From Rhizophagus clarus (lineage: Eukaryota; Glomeromycota; Glomeromycetes; Glomerales; Glomeraceae), in NCBI GenBank assembly GCA_015698045.1, contig BLAL01000229.1, positions 1,524,001 through 1,588,000 of the forward strand: a DNA stretch of 64,000 nt, written 5' to 3'. Of the stretch, positions 22,841 to 37,730 are shown one piece after another; positions within the stretch are counted from its first letter, which is position 1, and the number at the start of each line of letters is the position of its first letter. Both the position numbers and the translations under genes were made by a program. The notes under the pieces are model-generated. The model did no database searches. It was not told the DNA's origin and worked only from the letters and a program-made list of their open reading frames with translations.

Positions 22841-24202
22841 ATTTTATTTTTGGATACACGATATATACCGATCAAAAAGAAAAAAGGTGAAGGCAAAGAA
22901 AATTTCTATCTATATTTTTTTTTTTTTTTTTTTTTTTTAGGAAAAAGAAAAAAGAAAATTCTATATATATTTATATTTTTTTTTTTTTAAAAAAAAAAAG
23001 AAGAAAAAATAAAAAGGAAAAGAAAATTCTATTATATATATATATATATTTTTTTTGTTTATTTTTTTTTTTTGTTTTTTTTTTAAAGAAAAAAGAAATT
23101 TTTATCTATATTATTTAAAAAAATAAATTTTTAAATAATTTTTAAATAAAAATTATTGATAAAAAAAAAAAAATTTAAAAATTATTAATATATACCTAAT
23201 TTTGAACATTTCATGGTGTTATATAATAAAAATGCGGAACAATGATCAGATAAAGATAAGGCACAATGGACACGTTGTTATCCAATTATCCACGGAATTT
23301 TTCCATTGGTATGTTATAATTAACCATAAAAAGAGATTTTATTGTTTATTATATTTAAAATTCAATATAGATATTCGGTTACATGTTGGATTATATATAT
23401 TATAATCTTATTCCGAAAATAATTGTCATACCCACTGAATTTTATTTATTTATTTATTTATAAAAAAAATTCTTATTCTCAAGTCATCGATCATTCCCAA
23501 ACAGAATGAACGAACTGAAGAATTTCAATGCGCTTTATTGTTCTTTGTATTGTTGCATTCGAATTCATTGGTAAAATGAATGTATATCACAAATAAGATT
23601 AGATGATATACAAATAAAGCTAAATTGAATACAAACACATGCTCTAAACTTATTCTCAGCCTTATAATACATCTTAATAATTAAAATTCACCTTTAAGGA
23701 TATCTGATACGCATTCTAATTGATATACATTATTAGAAACTTCTAGACTTTTTGAGATAAACATTGATTAGTCTTATTAAGTCATTTTTGTATATTGAAA
23801 AGTCAGCTATGATAGCGATTTCAAATAAGGAATCAAACGCGTCATATGAAAAAAAAAAATTTCGCTAAAATAAGGTGATCTGTGTAATCTCGAATTCTTG
23901 TTGATCCGGAATATCCTTATCTAAAATGAATTAGAGATCTGACGGATCAAATAATCCGTGTTTCAAATATCCAATAAGATATGATATTACAAAAATAGTG
24001 ATAAAAAGGTTTGTACATATTAAGATATTAATATTCTTTGTTTCTTTTTCTCCAATCCAAAAAATACTTTAAAAATGAAATTCATTCTCTTCCATGAATG
24101 AATCTTTTGCTAAAAGTTAATATTTTGATGTAAAGAGTAAGTCTTTTTAAAAAACAAAAAAAAAAACTTCTAAAAAATAACACCCTTTTATTTTGGAACT
24201 TT

Positions 24203-24350
24203 GGAAGTTGGAATATGGAATAGACAACATACTGTATATAAATGTATAATTCATTAAAAGTTGGAATATAGAAGACAGCATTCAATATATATAAACGTAT
24301 AACTCATTAAAGTTGGAATATAGAATAGAAGACGACATACTGCATATTCA
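24203..24350. repeat. Tandem repeat, about 54 bp unit, nearly three copies
   Basis: The unit begins AGTTGGAATAT(A/G)GAA and continues through ACATACTGTATATAAATG-like sequence to ATTCATTAAA or ACTCATTAAA. Copies start near 24203, 24258 and 24311. Copies differ by substitutions and small indels. Confidence 0.65.
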
Positions 24351-25611
24351 ATGACTTCAATGACTATAACCCAATTGTTATAATTAATCAATTAGTCCGA
24401 ATTTGGATTATCATTTATATCATGTGACGACTTGTACCGTTCTTTACAATTTTTTATTATAAATTATTTTTTGTTCGGCAGTGGAAACATTGGAAGGTTT
24501 GTTCGACAGTCAACTTTTTTCAAGAAATATTTGCATATTCGTTCAGCAGATTTGGTGTTTATAAAGGTTATTTGGATATTTCATATTTGAAAGGTTGTGA
24601 TCGTCCGGAACAACCAATCTTTTTAAGTGAACAAACAATATATCATTTTTGGATAGATTTACATGGTGATTATAGTACATATCACCTTTTTAGGTATCCA
24701 AGATTATGATAATCACTCTTGTCGATCCATGTATGTATTTCGTTTTTCTTTGGCTCAAAAACCCTTTAGGACCTATAGTTAGTTATTAATGAAACCTATA
24801 TGTAAGTACATGTAATAAGATTAATAAGATTCTCTTTGGTATCACTGCTTTAAAACCTGTCAACAAAACTTGAACTGCATTAGTAAATAAACGATTTTGA
24901 TGATTTTTGAACATTTTTTTAGCCTCAGTTGCAGTGATTTGAAAAACGTGATTTTTTTGTTATCGTAATTTGTTTTTAATATTGTTACGTGTATGTAATG
25001 ATAACGAATATTTCAGATTTTATTTTATTTGTTTGTATGTATCACACGCATAATTCGTTTCTCAATACATGTGATATTGAAAAAAGATATATATGTATAA
25101 TATCTATATATTATTTTTCCTTGTTTGACAATATTTCTACGAATGGTTATTCGGAAGATTTTCCTAATTAAGTGTCATTTATTTCTTTTTTTTTTTTTTT
25201 AAAAAAAAAAATTATTTTTTTATTTTTAAGTGAATGTGTATTTTTAAATTTTACCCGAGAAATACTATATAACTACTGCATATTTTTTTTTGATGAAACC
25301 GGATTATCCTGGATTGTCTAACGAGGATCAAATAATTTTTTTTATCCATTTTTAATGATTTGAAACTTTATTTTTAGATTATTTAGATTAAAAAAAAAAA
25401 AACCTTATTTTAGATTAAAAAAGGGTACATTCTTTAAAGTTTCAATTTAAGATAATATATGTTTATATACTTTTTTATTAATTGTTCTCAAGAAACTTAA
25501 AACGTTTTTCTCCTTGTTTTTTTTTCGGGATTCTTCAATTTAAAAAATTAGAGTAAGTCGATAAGATTGTACTACTGTATTCGGAAAATATTATTGTTTG
25601 GTATTTTTCCC

Positions 25612-25640
25612 TTATTATTATTATTATTATTATTATTATT
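25612..25640. repeat. Trinucleotide microsatellite (TTA)n
   Basis: About nine to ten uninterrupted TTA units, followed by T-rich low-complexity sequence. Confidence 0.9.
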
Positions 25641-26665
25641 TCTTATTTTTTTCCCCTTTTTTTTTTTATTTTTTCCCTTTTGTTTTTTTGTATTTTATTT
25701 TTTTTTTTTTTTTATATTTATTATTTTTATTATTTTGGTTAATTAATCCTTTTTAACGTTAATAATAATAAAAAAAAAAAAAGGTTCGAAAGTAAGAAAT
25801 TAAATTCTATCAATTTTAAACAAAATCTTTTGTTTTTTTTTAAAAAAAAAAACTTTAATTTATAAACATAATAATATATTTTCCCCTTGTTTCTTTTCTG
25901 ATTCATTTCATGTGATCTTCGATCTTGTTACTAAATGATTAGGATTATTGAAACCCATAATTAGTAAACATTTATTTCAACTTTTTTAATAACAAGTTTA
26001 AAAACGACTATCTACAAATACGGATTTTATTCACGTTTTTTTTTTTTTTTAATAAAAATGAAAATGAAAAAATGTTTTTAATTTTAAGGGATTACGATAA
26101 TCCATAATTAGAAATTTCATTGTTTCAAATTATCCTACAAACAATAAATTTTTATTCATTTTCAATGTTTCAAAAGTTATTCCGAAAATTATTAATATAA
26201 ACAAATAATTTAAATAATTTGAACCTTTCCTTTTTATAATAATACTTTGGAATAAAAAAATTTTTATATCTTTTGAAATCCCGGGAATAAAGAAATGTCT
26301 TTAATACATATAACATAACGTATGTAGTACATTCCTAACTTATTAAATTTTACTAATAATTTACGTGCTATGCCGATTTTTTTTTTTTTATAAAAAAAGT
26401 CTATTTAAAATAGTTGGATTTACAAAAAAATGCGTAACAAATCTAGTATTCACTTCAGAAGACTAACATAATGTAAAAACATTGTAGTAATTTACAATAC
26501 AAATAACATTTACGTATATGGAAATTGTTTTTCGGATGAAATTATCTTTGAAAAATTCTTTTTCATTTGAACATGATTACTTTATTAACTATTACAGATC
26601 ATAAATATTTACAACATACATTTTACATTATTAAATAAAAAAAAAAAAACATATGTATAAAATAA

Positions 26666-29600
26666 TTATTCTCTACGAGCCACTTTAAGTAACAACCATC
26701 CAATTGCATCCCATGGTGCAATTCTAATAGCTTCTTGTATAACTTGTAAAGCTTTTAATCTATAATTATTACATAATTTAATTCTTTCTTCTCTAATTTT
26801 TTCAGCTTTTTCGCTATTTTCATTTTGATTCTTTTCATCTGCAATTATTTCATTCTGTAAATGTTTTCTAGTAATTAACAATGCTGTAACATAGATTCGA
26901 TATACTTTAGCTTTTTCCATAGTACCTAAATTTCTTGAAGCATTTGATAAAGGATTTGATATTAATGAAAATGCTGTAGAAGCTATCGAAACTGATGTAA
27001 ATGGTGATGCAATTGATGTGAGATGTTCAGCGAGACGAGTCCATCCAATTAACTCAAATGGTTTAAGATGCACCGCTTTTGTAAGCGTATCTGTAGTACT
27101 TTCAGGGGAATTCTAAAACATTTTTTTTTTTAAAAAAAAAAAAAAAAAGGAAAAAAAAATAATAATATAAATCAAAATTCTTGAGAACACATAACGTGTC
27201 AAATAAATGACATTAAGTAAAATTACCTGTAATAAGTAATATCTACTAGTTAAGAAATCAATGTCGCGTTCTTTATCCAATTTATCTAGATGATCAAATT
27301 AAAATTCATTAAACAAAATAATCTCCTAAAAAAAAAATTTCCAATATACCAATTTGATCATAAAAATTACCAATAACTTTAATAGGTAATTTCATCTCTC
27401 TTAAAGCGGCAGTCGATAAAGTATCATCATCTTGTAATAAACCCATAGCACATAATCCAAAAATAGCAGGTAGATAATCCGGGCTTTGTGTGATACTACG
27501 GGTTGGAAATAATAAATATCATAAGACAAATTTTACATATTTGATGCACGAAAATAAATTTGGATTTCTATTAAAATTAAAATCAAGAGAGATTACCATT
27601 TAAATAATTCATCTTTTGCCAAAACTCTCTGTTCTATACCACCCAAAGCCCAAAGTACTTGTGATAATAACACTACCACATCCTTTCGTACTTCATTCAT
27701 ACTGTCCTCAACATTTGTTTGTTCGGTATTATCAGTTTCATTAAGAGCTGTTTCAAACATTTGTAGAGAATTTTCTAATTGATTATCAAAATAATAAGAC
27801 ATACCGGCTCCTAATATAGAATAAATCTTAAACACTGCTGTAACATTTGAGTTATCTTGTTCAATCAAAGATAATGCTGTATTATATGCTGTAATTGAAC
27901 CAGAAAAATCATGAGCTGCACATAATACTCGACCAAGATTTCCTTGTACATATGCAAGTTTTCGAATATTAGGAGTACTTGAAAATTGATCCTCATCAAC
28001 TTGACTTTTTTGTTGATTACTTTGAGTCAATTTTTCAAGCGCCGATATTGCACCCTTAAATGCATCTGCTGCTTTATCATGTTGATCAAGCCATTCATAA
28101 AATAATCCCAAAAGATTCAACGATGCTGCATCATCAGGTTTTTGTTCAGTAAGCTTTAATAATGCAAAAGTTGGAGACAAAAGTGATGATCGACGTAATT
28201 TGGATGATTTTTTAAATTTAATAAATGATTGAGATGCAAATCCATAATCTGCTTCAAGCTATTAATTTTTCATGAGAAAAATTATTATTAATAAAAGAAT
28301 ATAAATTTTTAAATCTAATCAGTCAATAAATAGATTTAAACTTACAATATAACCTCCTCCACTAATCTCATAAGAATGTTCAAATAATCCAGCCGCTTCG
28401 TTGCTTCCCCATAAATTAGCGACATAAGCTTGCCCAACCCACGCAGGTACATAATCGGGGTCAAGGGATTGGGCTTTTGAAAATGCTTGATTTGAAAGTT
28501 CCAAATCAGAATGTAATAAATATAATAATCCCAAATTCGACCAAAGAACGGGATTCTGATAATTAGAGACAATTGATCATAAATTAATAAAAATAACTTT
28601 TTTTTTCATTTTTTTGAACTTTACATTACGGATAATCGCCGATAACTTCATAAGTGACAACTATAAACATTACCTACCTTTGGAGAATAGCCCATTGCCT
28701 TAATAAAAGCGTGTTGACTAATTTTTGCGTCTTCGATAAAAGTCATGACTCCAAGCGCATTCCAGAAATTATAATTTGTTGGCTCAAATTTTAATGCAAT
28801 CTTAATATTACGGATCGCAACAGCCAAAATATTGGATATATATTCATGATTATTATCAACATAATTTCTATTACTCAACAAGCATTGATATAAATGATAA
28901 TAATTCACTCCTAGATCATACCACAAAGCCGGGGCGGTATTGGATTGATTCCCGCTTAAAACAATAGCATATTTGTAAGCAAGACAACCACAAGTTAATA
29001 TTATTATAAGCAAATCAACATTTTGTGGATTGTTAAAATCAAAATCGGTTATTAGTTTAATTCCAAGAGTATCAATGTCCTTAGGTAGATGTAGTTTAAG
29101 ATCTAAATCTACTTGTCTTGCTATTTCAACAAGATTTACAATTGGTTCCATTGATACCAGATTAAGATAATTTGGTAATAATGGTGCCGTAACGCAAAGA
29201 TCACCGACCAATTTCCAAAGACATTGGACTTTGTTGTTTGTTCTTATTGCACGTAAAGTTGTCGATAGACCATGACTTAAGGATTCTACTGCTCTGCCAT
29301 AATATCCACTTTGAAAATATTCCATTGTCAAAGCTAAGTAACAATCACTAAGACCTTTAAGTGAAGGATTATGATTTTCTTCACCTTTAATTTGAGCTTT
29401 TTCAAGAGTTAAATTATATTGTTCAATTGCCTCAACAAACATGCCCAATTTTTGTTTTATTGTAGCAATTTGATAATATGCGTATACCGAAGTTGAATCC
29501 AATTCGGTTACACGCAAAAAGGCCTTCATAGAAGCCATATATTTCCCTTCACTACGATAAGCCTGTGCAAGGCCTTCCCAGCAATCTATGTCTTTGGAAT

Positions 29601-32410
29601 TTGTTCTTAAAGCAGTTTGAAAATCAATGACCGCATCCGAATAATTTCCATTCGCCTATCATTTTAACAGATTACATTAAATTAAAAGAAAATATGAATA
29701 TTTGTTTATACCGAATTATTTACCAATTCTGAGAATCCTAATCTTTTCCAAGCCCACCCAGCCTTAAAGTTTTCATGAATTGCTGTTCGATATACCCCTT
29801 CGGCCATTTGAGCTTCTCCTTCCGATTGATAATATTCGCTTAATTGTGAGCCCGCTTCTTCATCAAGTGGATCATTAGAAAATGCTTTTTGATAACATTT
29901 TTTCGCACGAACGTGATCTTTATCAACGAGACGATAATAATGCCCAAGGTAAGTAAATGGTCCTGAAAGATTCTGATCAAGCTTTGCAGAACGAATAAAT
30001 TCCGCATGAGCAAGTTTCTTATCACTATAATCATCACCTAATAAAAAAAAAAATTATGTTAATGATTAATCGTTATATATATCATGATAAAATTAGTAAC
30101 ATAACTTACCACTCATAGCCCAATATATTCGTCCTAAACGATAATAGTAAAGTGCATTATCACCACACATTTTAATTGCTTCCAAAATTAATTTAACTGC
30201 TTCTTCATAATTTTCCCGTAAAAATTCAATCCATCCAATCTCATTAACAGAAACATGATTAGAAGGATCCAATTTCAGTACTTTTTCGAAAATTTCAATT
30301 GCTTTACTATACTGCTTTTGTGCGGATGATATTATACCAAAACCCTAATAATTAATTAAAGCAAATAAAACAATAAGATGATTTGTTTACTAGTTTAAGC
30401 ATATCATTATTGTCATTAATAAAAAAAGTAATCAAACCTGTAAAGCCAAAATATTATTCTCATCCTCCGATAAAATTTTCTGATAAAGTGACAGTGCATC
30501 GGAATGGTATTTGACATCGATATTTAAATAACAATCCGCTATACATAATTCTAATGATAACAAAACCCTAAAATAAAAATCTTTGATCAATTTAAAGTTC
30601 ATTAATCTTTGACTTAAAATGGTTAAACTTTACTTATTAAGCACTCTTCCAAATCTTTTATCGTATTTTATAACTATATCACGACCGTTCCTTGCAATGT
30701 CTAAAGCTTGGTCATAATCTTTGGATTCATGATAAATCCAGCTTAATGAAAGATGACCAAATAAACTGCTTGTTGAAATTTCGAATCCTTCCTAATAATC
30801 ATAAAAAAAAAAAGAAACTTCAGAACAGATTAAAATTATTTTAATAATAATTAACAGTAAATATACATTATATAGAACAAGTGTTTCAGAAAGCTCTTTT
30901 TGTAAATATTTATAATAGCCTTGAATCATCTTTGATATTGCAGTATCAGGAAATTTTTCAGAATATTGTTTTAATAATGTTGGATCATATTCGTCTGTTA
31001 ATGGGCAAATCACAAGTGAGTAATTTAATAATATATCATTTAGTAATCACATAATATAGTTATTATATACCTGCAGAGGATGCATTTGTACTTTCAATAA
31101 TTATTTCATAAGGTGTGGGAAAAGCACTTCCACGATCAATAAGTTGTTGAGACTTCTTATATAGTTTCTCTAGTAACTATATTGATTATAAGAGTTATTT
31201 CGAATCCACATATTAAATATTTCAACGTTCAAAAAAATTTAGCAAACCTCATGTTTTTCAGACACTGCAATAATTTTCTTTTGAAGATATTTGATATAAT
31301 TCACCGACAAGGTATTAACATCCACGCTGGGATCATTTAACTTGTCATTTAGTTCAAACAGTTTATCATAATATATTTCCAGCTATGAATGAATATAATG
31401 TAAAAAAGACATATTAGAGATTAATCCAACTTCAAATCGATAACATACTTAATTTAAAATAATTTAATTACTTCAGAATAAGCATAAACTTCCTTAAGCA
31501 CTCGTGACCTGATCTCGGAAACTGAAGAACCAGTATTAATTCGTTTCCTTCGTGTTTCAACTTCTGATTTTATAGTCTCAGATTCATCCTTATCTATTAA
31601 TTCAATTATTTTCAATAATGTTTGTGTAGGTTTCGGAAAACCATCCAAATGCTTAATAGTATTATAATATGGACTTTCAGGTAAAAAGTATTTAAGGGAG
31701 GAAATAAGCTAGCACATAAAATGAAAAAAATGTACAATTAATTATTATTTTATTAAGACAAAAATAACTTGAATCAAAATATTGATCGAACCTACTGATT
31801 TCCGATCTTTCATTTTCTCTGTATATAAATTAACCAATTTATTGATAACATCCAATACTTTCTTTGAATCACTGATATATATAATATATATAATTAATAT
31901 TAATAAGCATATATAAATAATTCATTTAAAGTTTTTATAGTCAAAGATTACATTACCTTTCTCTATTCAATAGTTCTTGCCAGGTTTCTGCCAATTTTGG
32001 CCAATTACTTTGACTCTCATATAACTTTGCAAGACCCTAGTATAATGAAATAAAGAAGCGTGCTCAATAAAAATGAAGTATATCGTGGTTACAATCTAAA
32101 TAAATCGAACCTGCCAAGCAAGAACATTAGAATAGTCTATATCGATTGCACGTAAATATGCTTGTTCACCTTCAGAAAATCGATTCGAATTCGAATACGC
32201 GACACCAATAAATACAAATCTTTAAATAGATAACAAATAATTCGCGTTATAAAGAAAGAATATATTAAATTCACCAAGCTAGTAAACATACGCATTATAG
32301 TTTTTTTCTTCATATTGAAGTACTCTTTCGCATTCCTTTATTGCGTCGTCATAATTTTTAGCGGCTATTGCCTCTCTTGCGCTTTTAAGAGCCGCTTTTA
32401 CAGTCGCCAT
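26666..32410 (-). CDS. SKI3: SKI3/TTC37-like TPR subunit of the Ski complex, 18 exons
   Basis: Starts MATVKAALKSAREAIAA and ends WLLLKVARRE. Exons from the start: 32292-32410, 32111-32219, 31957-32036, 31796-31871, 31472-31708, 31248-31382, 31071-31176, 30867-30994, 30634-30791, 30438-30567, 30110-30344, 29724-30037, 28678-29655, 28346-28555, 27597-28258, 27371-27495, 27227-27285, 26666-27112. All GT-AG junctions agree in phase, giving 1435 residues, close to yeast Ski3 (about 1430). The protein is tetratricopeptide repeats throughout, for example DAIKECERVLQYEEKNYNA near the start and WSNLGLLYLLHSDLELSNQA. Ski3 scaffolds the Ski2-Ski8 helicase complex, which feeds RNA to the cytoplasmic exosome for 3'-5' decay. 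Assignment rests on length, TPR layout and the N-terminal pattern; another long TPR protein is the main alternative. Confidence 0.82.
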
Positions 32411-33621
32411 ATTTTATAAAAAAGATAATTGAAATGATTTAAAATTTCCAATTTTTTTAAAAAACAAAAAATGGTCACATGGTTGACAATCTGTACAACG
32501 AAATACCTTACACAACTTTATACAACATTTAACACAATTTAAATTTCATAAACATTGCATAATGAAAAATTCAGAAAAATATTATTAATTTTTAAATTTA
32601 TTGTCAATAAAAGAAATGAAACAAGACCCTAAACAAAGAATCTTGATTTTTATAAAGGAAATCTAAAACTAAGAAAATAAATATAATCCAATCAAATGAA
32701 TACTCTTATACATAATTGATGTCTAAGGGATCTAATCAAGACCATAAAGATCTTAAAGAACATAAAGTGAGATAAGGGAAATCTAATCCATAATGAACGG
32801 TTTGCGGAAATAATGATAATTAAAAAAGTCGGATGTGATGTAGTCATGTAGAGTAATTTAATGGATAATCTTCCCATGTTCACTTCCTACCATACAAGAT
32901 ATATTCTTATTAATCATCATATTATATTCATTTCTTCGTCATTCTTTTGTGGATATTATCTCTACAAGATTCATAGAAATAAAATGTCTATTTGTTTAGG
33001 GAATAAAAAGGAAGAAAATAATAAAGAAAATAAATTTTTTACAAGGGTAAAAGGTGACGAAAGCTGAGGTGATAAGAAGTGTGAAATTCCTTATCACTGA
33101 AATTTCTATATCGCGCACTTTTTTTTAAAAATTTATAGCTATATATAGGATGTAAATCTATAAACTTTTGGAGGCCTATTGATATATGAAGTCTCTATCT
33201 AATGTGAAGCGATTTGTATTCTGACGAAGGCAGTGTCGTAGTCTGATGTGATACGAGATATCGTATATTGAAAGGATATTTTTTGTAACTGAACCTTCCT
33301 CTTTGGGTGCAATTATCACACAAAAAACACATTCAAAAAAGCCTTCTGCTTTTTAAGTAAGTATTTTGTATTTAATTTAAGATTATTACTATACATTTTT
33401 TTTAGAAAAACCACACACACTTTTATAGAAAATAACTACAATATTAACAAAATTATGTATGTTACTTTTTGAAATTATTACTATATATATATATATATAT
33501 ATAGCATACAAAAAGAAAAAAAAAAGAGATTATAATTAATGGGAAAACGGATGTTCATGGTATTTATAAAAGTCGAAAATTATGGTAAATAAGGGTAAGA
33601 TAAAACGTAATAATATATTAT
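32411..33621. other. Intergenic, probable SKI3 promoter side, no gene seen
   Basis: The first bases form the 5' flank of the SKI3-like gene. The open frame at 32861-33067 has no supporting feature. A (TA)n run of about 20 bases lies at 33482-33503, followed by the 3' flank of the next gene. Confidence 0.45.
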
Positions 33622-34763
33622 TTATTGTTTAAGTTCCTTTTCTTGTTCCATCAACGCCCGTTTTTCTTCATCAGCAATAAAGATAACTTGTTCAGTTACA
33701 GTTTCATCATCATCAAATGAAACAGCACTATAATGTGATGACGAAGGTTGACGACGTACTAACGTTATTAACGTTTGCACGGCGGCTGGAATAGCCATAA
33801 AGAACACACCAAACAAGATAGTGAGGAAGAGTGAAGCAAGTACGATACGGGTGAGACGCGAGGAGCAACGCCACCAGTGGCGTACATGTGAAGTAAGGGG
33901 ATGGAGCGGGCTTTCCTTATGTTCTTCAAGTTGTTTTTCTTCTCCGTTATGAATTTGATCATGTGATGATAAATCTTCAGCTGGGTAGAATGGAACGGTA
34001 ACATCTTTGTCTCCATCTGAAATTTCGAATACTTTGAATTCCAATACTTTTTCGACAGCATCTTGTGGTTGAATAACACTAACACCATCAATTTCTATAA
34101 TGCGAAGGGAGATTGAGATACGGCGAAGTGTGACACCTTCTTCGTTGGTTGGTAATGATTCAGCAACTGTTGAAACTTGAACGGTGACAAGGCCGATATC
34201 AAAGTTATCAGCGTATTCTTCTAATTGTTCGATCTTGATATTAGCTGGGACGACTTGTGCTTCTATTACCTAAGTAAATTAAATGAATGAAAGGTTAATT
34301 AAACTGAAATGGCGCAGTAAAAAATAATTTTTGATTTATTTTTTTTTTTTTTTTTTCAAACGTACCTGAAAAGAACTTATGCCTAATTCAACAGGAACAT
34401 TGTTGACTAATAATTGATCATCTTTTAAGTCAAAATTGACAATAACAGCATCAATTCTTTCAGCGAGGATTTCACCGTTATCATTTAAAAGGTCGTCAAC
34501 ACGTTGTACAGCAACAGCGAAATGTTCTGAATCGGAAGTTTTTGTTTCTGATATAGCCATAGTGGTGGATGACACATCTTTGATTGGAGATGCAAAGGAG
34601 ACGACTATACATATTTGTAAATATATATATATAAAAAATATGTTAAAAAATAAAATGTATTTAAAGACTATTAATTTTTTTTTTTTTTTTTTACTTTTTA
34701 TTACATACCAGATAAGCAGAGGACAGCTAATAAGACAAAAACAAAAGAAAATTTAGAGGCCAT
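33622..34763 (-). CDS. Secretory-pathway single-pass membrane protein, unknown function
   Basis: Three exons: 34709-34763, 34366-34604 and 33622-34269, phases 1 and 0, total 313 residues. Residues 1-19 form a clear signal peptide (MASKFSFVFVLLAVLCLS). A lumenal or extracellular region of about 215 residues follows, with no cysteine pattern that I recognise. A transmembrane helix lies at about 237-261 (IVLASLFLTILFGVFFMAI). A short cytosolic tail of about 50 residues is rich in E, D and K. Predicted topology is type I. HWWRCSSRL precedes the helix. I do not recognise a family; the pattern suits a fungal cell-surface or endomembrane protein. Start choice is firm, because it gives the signal peptide and in-phase introns. 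Confidence 0.72.
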
Positions 34764-37575
34764 TATGAAAGTCAGAGAAAAAAGTTGGGGTAGACAAGAT
34801 ATGTAGCGGTATTAATTAAGACAAAAAAAAAATAGTTTGTTTAAAAAGGTTAAGAGGTTAAGAATTATTTATTTTGAACTTGTCAAAAGTTACAAAATAA
34901 AAGTGACTATTATGTTTAGACGAAAAGAGTTGTGTAGTGATTAAATTTTTTTTTTGCCTCCTTTTTTTTCACTAAAAAGTGAAAGGTTGGTAATGGGAGG
35001 AAAGACGAAGTGAAATAAAAAAAAAAAAAAAAAAAAAAAATGAGAAAAGGAACTTTGATTATGGGAAAAAAAAAAAAATCTGGGAGAATAGGGAATTTAT
35101 ATTCCTTTTTTTTTTATTTCAATTAAATTAATATAATGTATGACCTAATGACCAGATCGTACAGTTTAAATAAAATTATAAATCAATTTGGTATATAAGT
35201 TAATTTGATGTATAAATGGAGAAAAGATTAACTCTGTCTTGCATGTGTGTAGTATATGTGTAATATGCGCGTTGTGTATGTAAGAATGTTTCAAAAAGCG
35301 AAAATAAACCGAACGGACGAGTGTTCAAAAGCCGAAAGAAAGGGGAAGAATGTATATATATATATAGATAGATATAGATGTAATCATATTTTTATTTGTC
35401 TATAATGACTTAACGCCACCTCTACTCCAAGGATTAAGAGGGACCGTTTCGGCTGAAGACATAATATATATATACTGTATGACGAAATAATATATAATAT
35501 ACGTGACCAATTAAAATAGACTTTGTTATATTTTCGAGAATGTCTCCAAATTTGCCCATTTAACAAGGGGGATGAGATATTCGAGTTTTAACTTTTATTG
35601 TTTATTGTACTTCTTTAATGGCATTTATTACTAAATTGGCAATAACCGGAATAATATAACAAAGAGAGATCATTTCTTTAAAGGGATTCTAAAACTTTTT
35701 TAAATTGTTATTAAAAAAAGTAAAAAAAAGCGTGAGTACGATCTCATTCTTTATTAGTAAGAATTCCTTTTTGAAGGGAGAAAAAGAAATCTAAATGAGT
35801 CCGGAATGTCATCAACATTACTATAAAAATCACGAAACTAATTAAAGGTGATTTATTGCATCTCTAAGCACAATTAAACTTTAAGGGAATAAATATTGGT
35901 ACAACAAATAATTGGTTATTTTTTGTTTGTGGCACAGTAACATAATGTGGTTTTCTTCGAGCTTGGCTAACCGAAAATAACGCTTATGGAACACATTTGT
36001 TATTAGTAAAAACAAAGCAAATATGTTTATAATTTATGCACATGATAAAAGAAAGATTTAATACATAATTTGTACCCATAGACAACAGAGTAAGTTCTCT
36101 TGTGTATTATTAAGAGAGGTTTATCTTTCTTATGAAGGTTAATTAGTTCACCTTGTATGACGTATTGATTGGTAATACATGACATTTTTTATTTATTTCT
36201 AGAATCGTAATAATATCATGTTGATACAATTTAATTTCTTATTATCACATGATTTACAACTTATTCGATCTAATGTATGTATTTCAGATGAGCTTTAATT
36301 TAAAGGAGTTTTTTAATTATGAGTTTTTTAATTATGAAATGTCAATATCCGTCTCTGTTTCAAAACTGTAGTATTAAAAAAAAGTTTATCAGTTTTATAG
36401 ATAATCTAATCTTACGAAATGTCTAAATTACTTTAAAATTATCTTTTTACCAAAAAAAAATTTACTTTCAAGAAGCTAAAAGTTTTTGAAATTGTTTCCC
36501 TCATTAGTTATATGATTTAAACTATTTGAAAAACAAATTTGCTCTATTGTTTAAAGAAGATAAATTTTGATAAATAAATATAAAGCTGAAACAGTAAAAA
36601 TAAGCTTTGTCCCTTCGTGCAGGTAAGTTGGATCATCAAAATTATTTTGCACAAATCTGCAAATTTTGGAAAATTTTTTTTCGATTTTAAAATCAAAATA
36701 CTGTACCCATAAAATTAAAAATAATTCGTTGAAAAGTAAATTGTATTAATTTTAACAAAAAACAATTATTATAAATTTATTTAAGTAATTTAATTAAATG
36801 CAGCTTTACACTTAAGTAAAAGTAACAGTTAAGTTAAACATAAATATATTATATAGATTAACTAATTGACTTTTTTTTTTTTTATTTATTATATATATAT
36901 ACATTATATTTCAAGTAAAAGTAAATTTATTCAAAAATTTAAAATATATATTAGAGTTTAAAGAAATTATATCTAATTTAATAAATAGAAAATAAATAAA
37001 TATAAAAATTTACAAATTATTGGATGCATTTATAGGGTTTTTTTTACATTGAAATATTATATTATTATATTAATATTTTAAAAAAATATATTAAATAAAA
37101 AATGCAATTTTAATATAATTTTAATTCTAGTTAAAATTAACTTAAATTTATTTTTAATTTAAGTGAAAAATATAATATAAATTAAAACTAATATAATATT
37201 AAATTATTTAACTAAATATATTTAATAAGTTTTATTATAATTGAAATCTAAACTAAATAATATTAAAAAAATATATTATAATAATACTAAAAATTTAGCT
37301 GCAAGTTGCTCATTAGACTTTAAAATTGCTTATTATTCACATTAACTCAGTTATTTTCTTATCAAACTTAAAACCAAATAGCTTGACTTTTATTTATAAG
37401 TTTACTTATATAATAACATAATAATAAGACAATGATAAGACTAATTTTTTGAAAGTTTGCTATAAGCTATTTCTTAAATTATAGTCTTATATTATTCTAT
37501 TTTTAAATTTCTAATTTTTATTTTTTTTTTTTTTAATATAAGTGTTTTAGATAAACTATATGATAAATCATAATT
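34764..37575. other. Intergenic, no gene seen
   Basis: Promoter side of the membrane-protein gene first, with A runs of more than 20 at about 35017-35040, then AT-rich spacer. The open frame at 35384-35566 has no support. Confidence 0.45.
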
Positions 37576-37730
37576 GGGGTCTTTGCAATAGAAAAGTACG
37601 AAACTCAAAAAAATTTTTAAATTTACTTTATATGCTAATTATGTTTTTTATACTAAAATAAGTGTAAATTTAATATTAATTAAATTTTTATTTTTTTTTG
37701 AGTTTCGTACCTTTCTATTGCAAAGATCCT
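37576..37730. mobile_element. 155 bp palindromic MITE
   Basis: The left arm GGTCTTTGCAATAGAAA(A)GTACGAAACTC pairs with the right arm, whose reverse complement is AGGATCTTTGCAATAGAAAGGTACGAAACTC. Arms of about 40 bp with two or three differences surround an A/T-rich centre. It has no ORF. The target-site duplication is not certain. Confidence 0.65.

Larger units (their letters stand above)
22841..26665. other. Intergenic between arrestin-like and SKI3-like genes
   Basis: The first 330 bases are homopolymer-rich (T, A and AAAGAAAA runs), probably the promoter side of the arrestin-like gene. A tandem repeat sits at 24203-24350 and a trinucleotide repeat at 25612-25640. No ORF with credible codon composition was found. 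The last part is the 3' flank of the SKI3-like gene. Confidence 0.45.

Noticed and set aside
32861-33067. 68-codon frame upstream of the SKI3-like gene
   Set aside because: No domain, no signal, ordinary A/T-rich composition.
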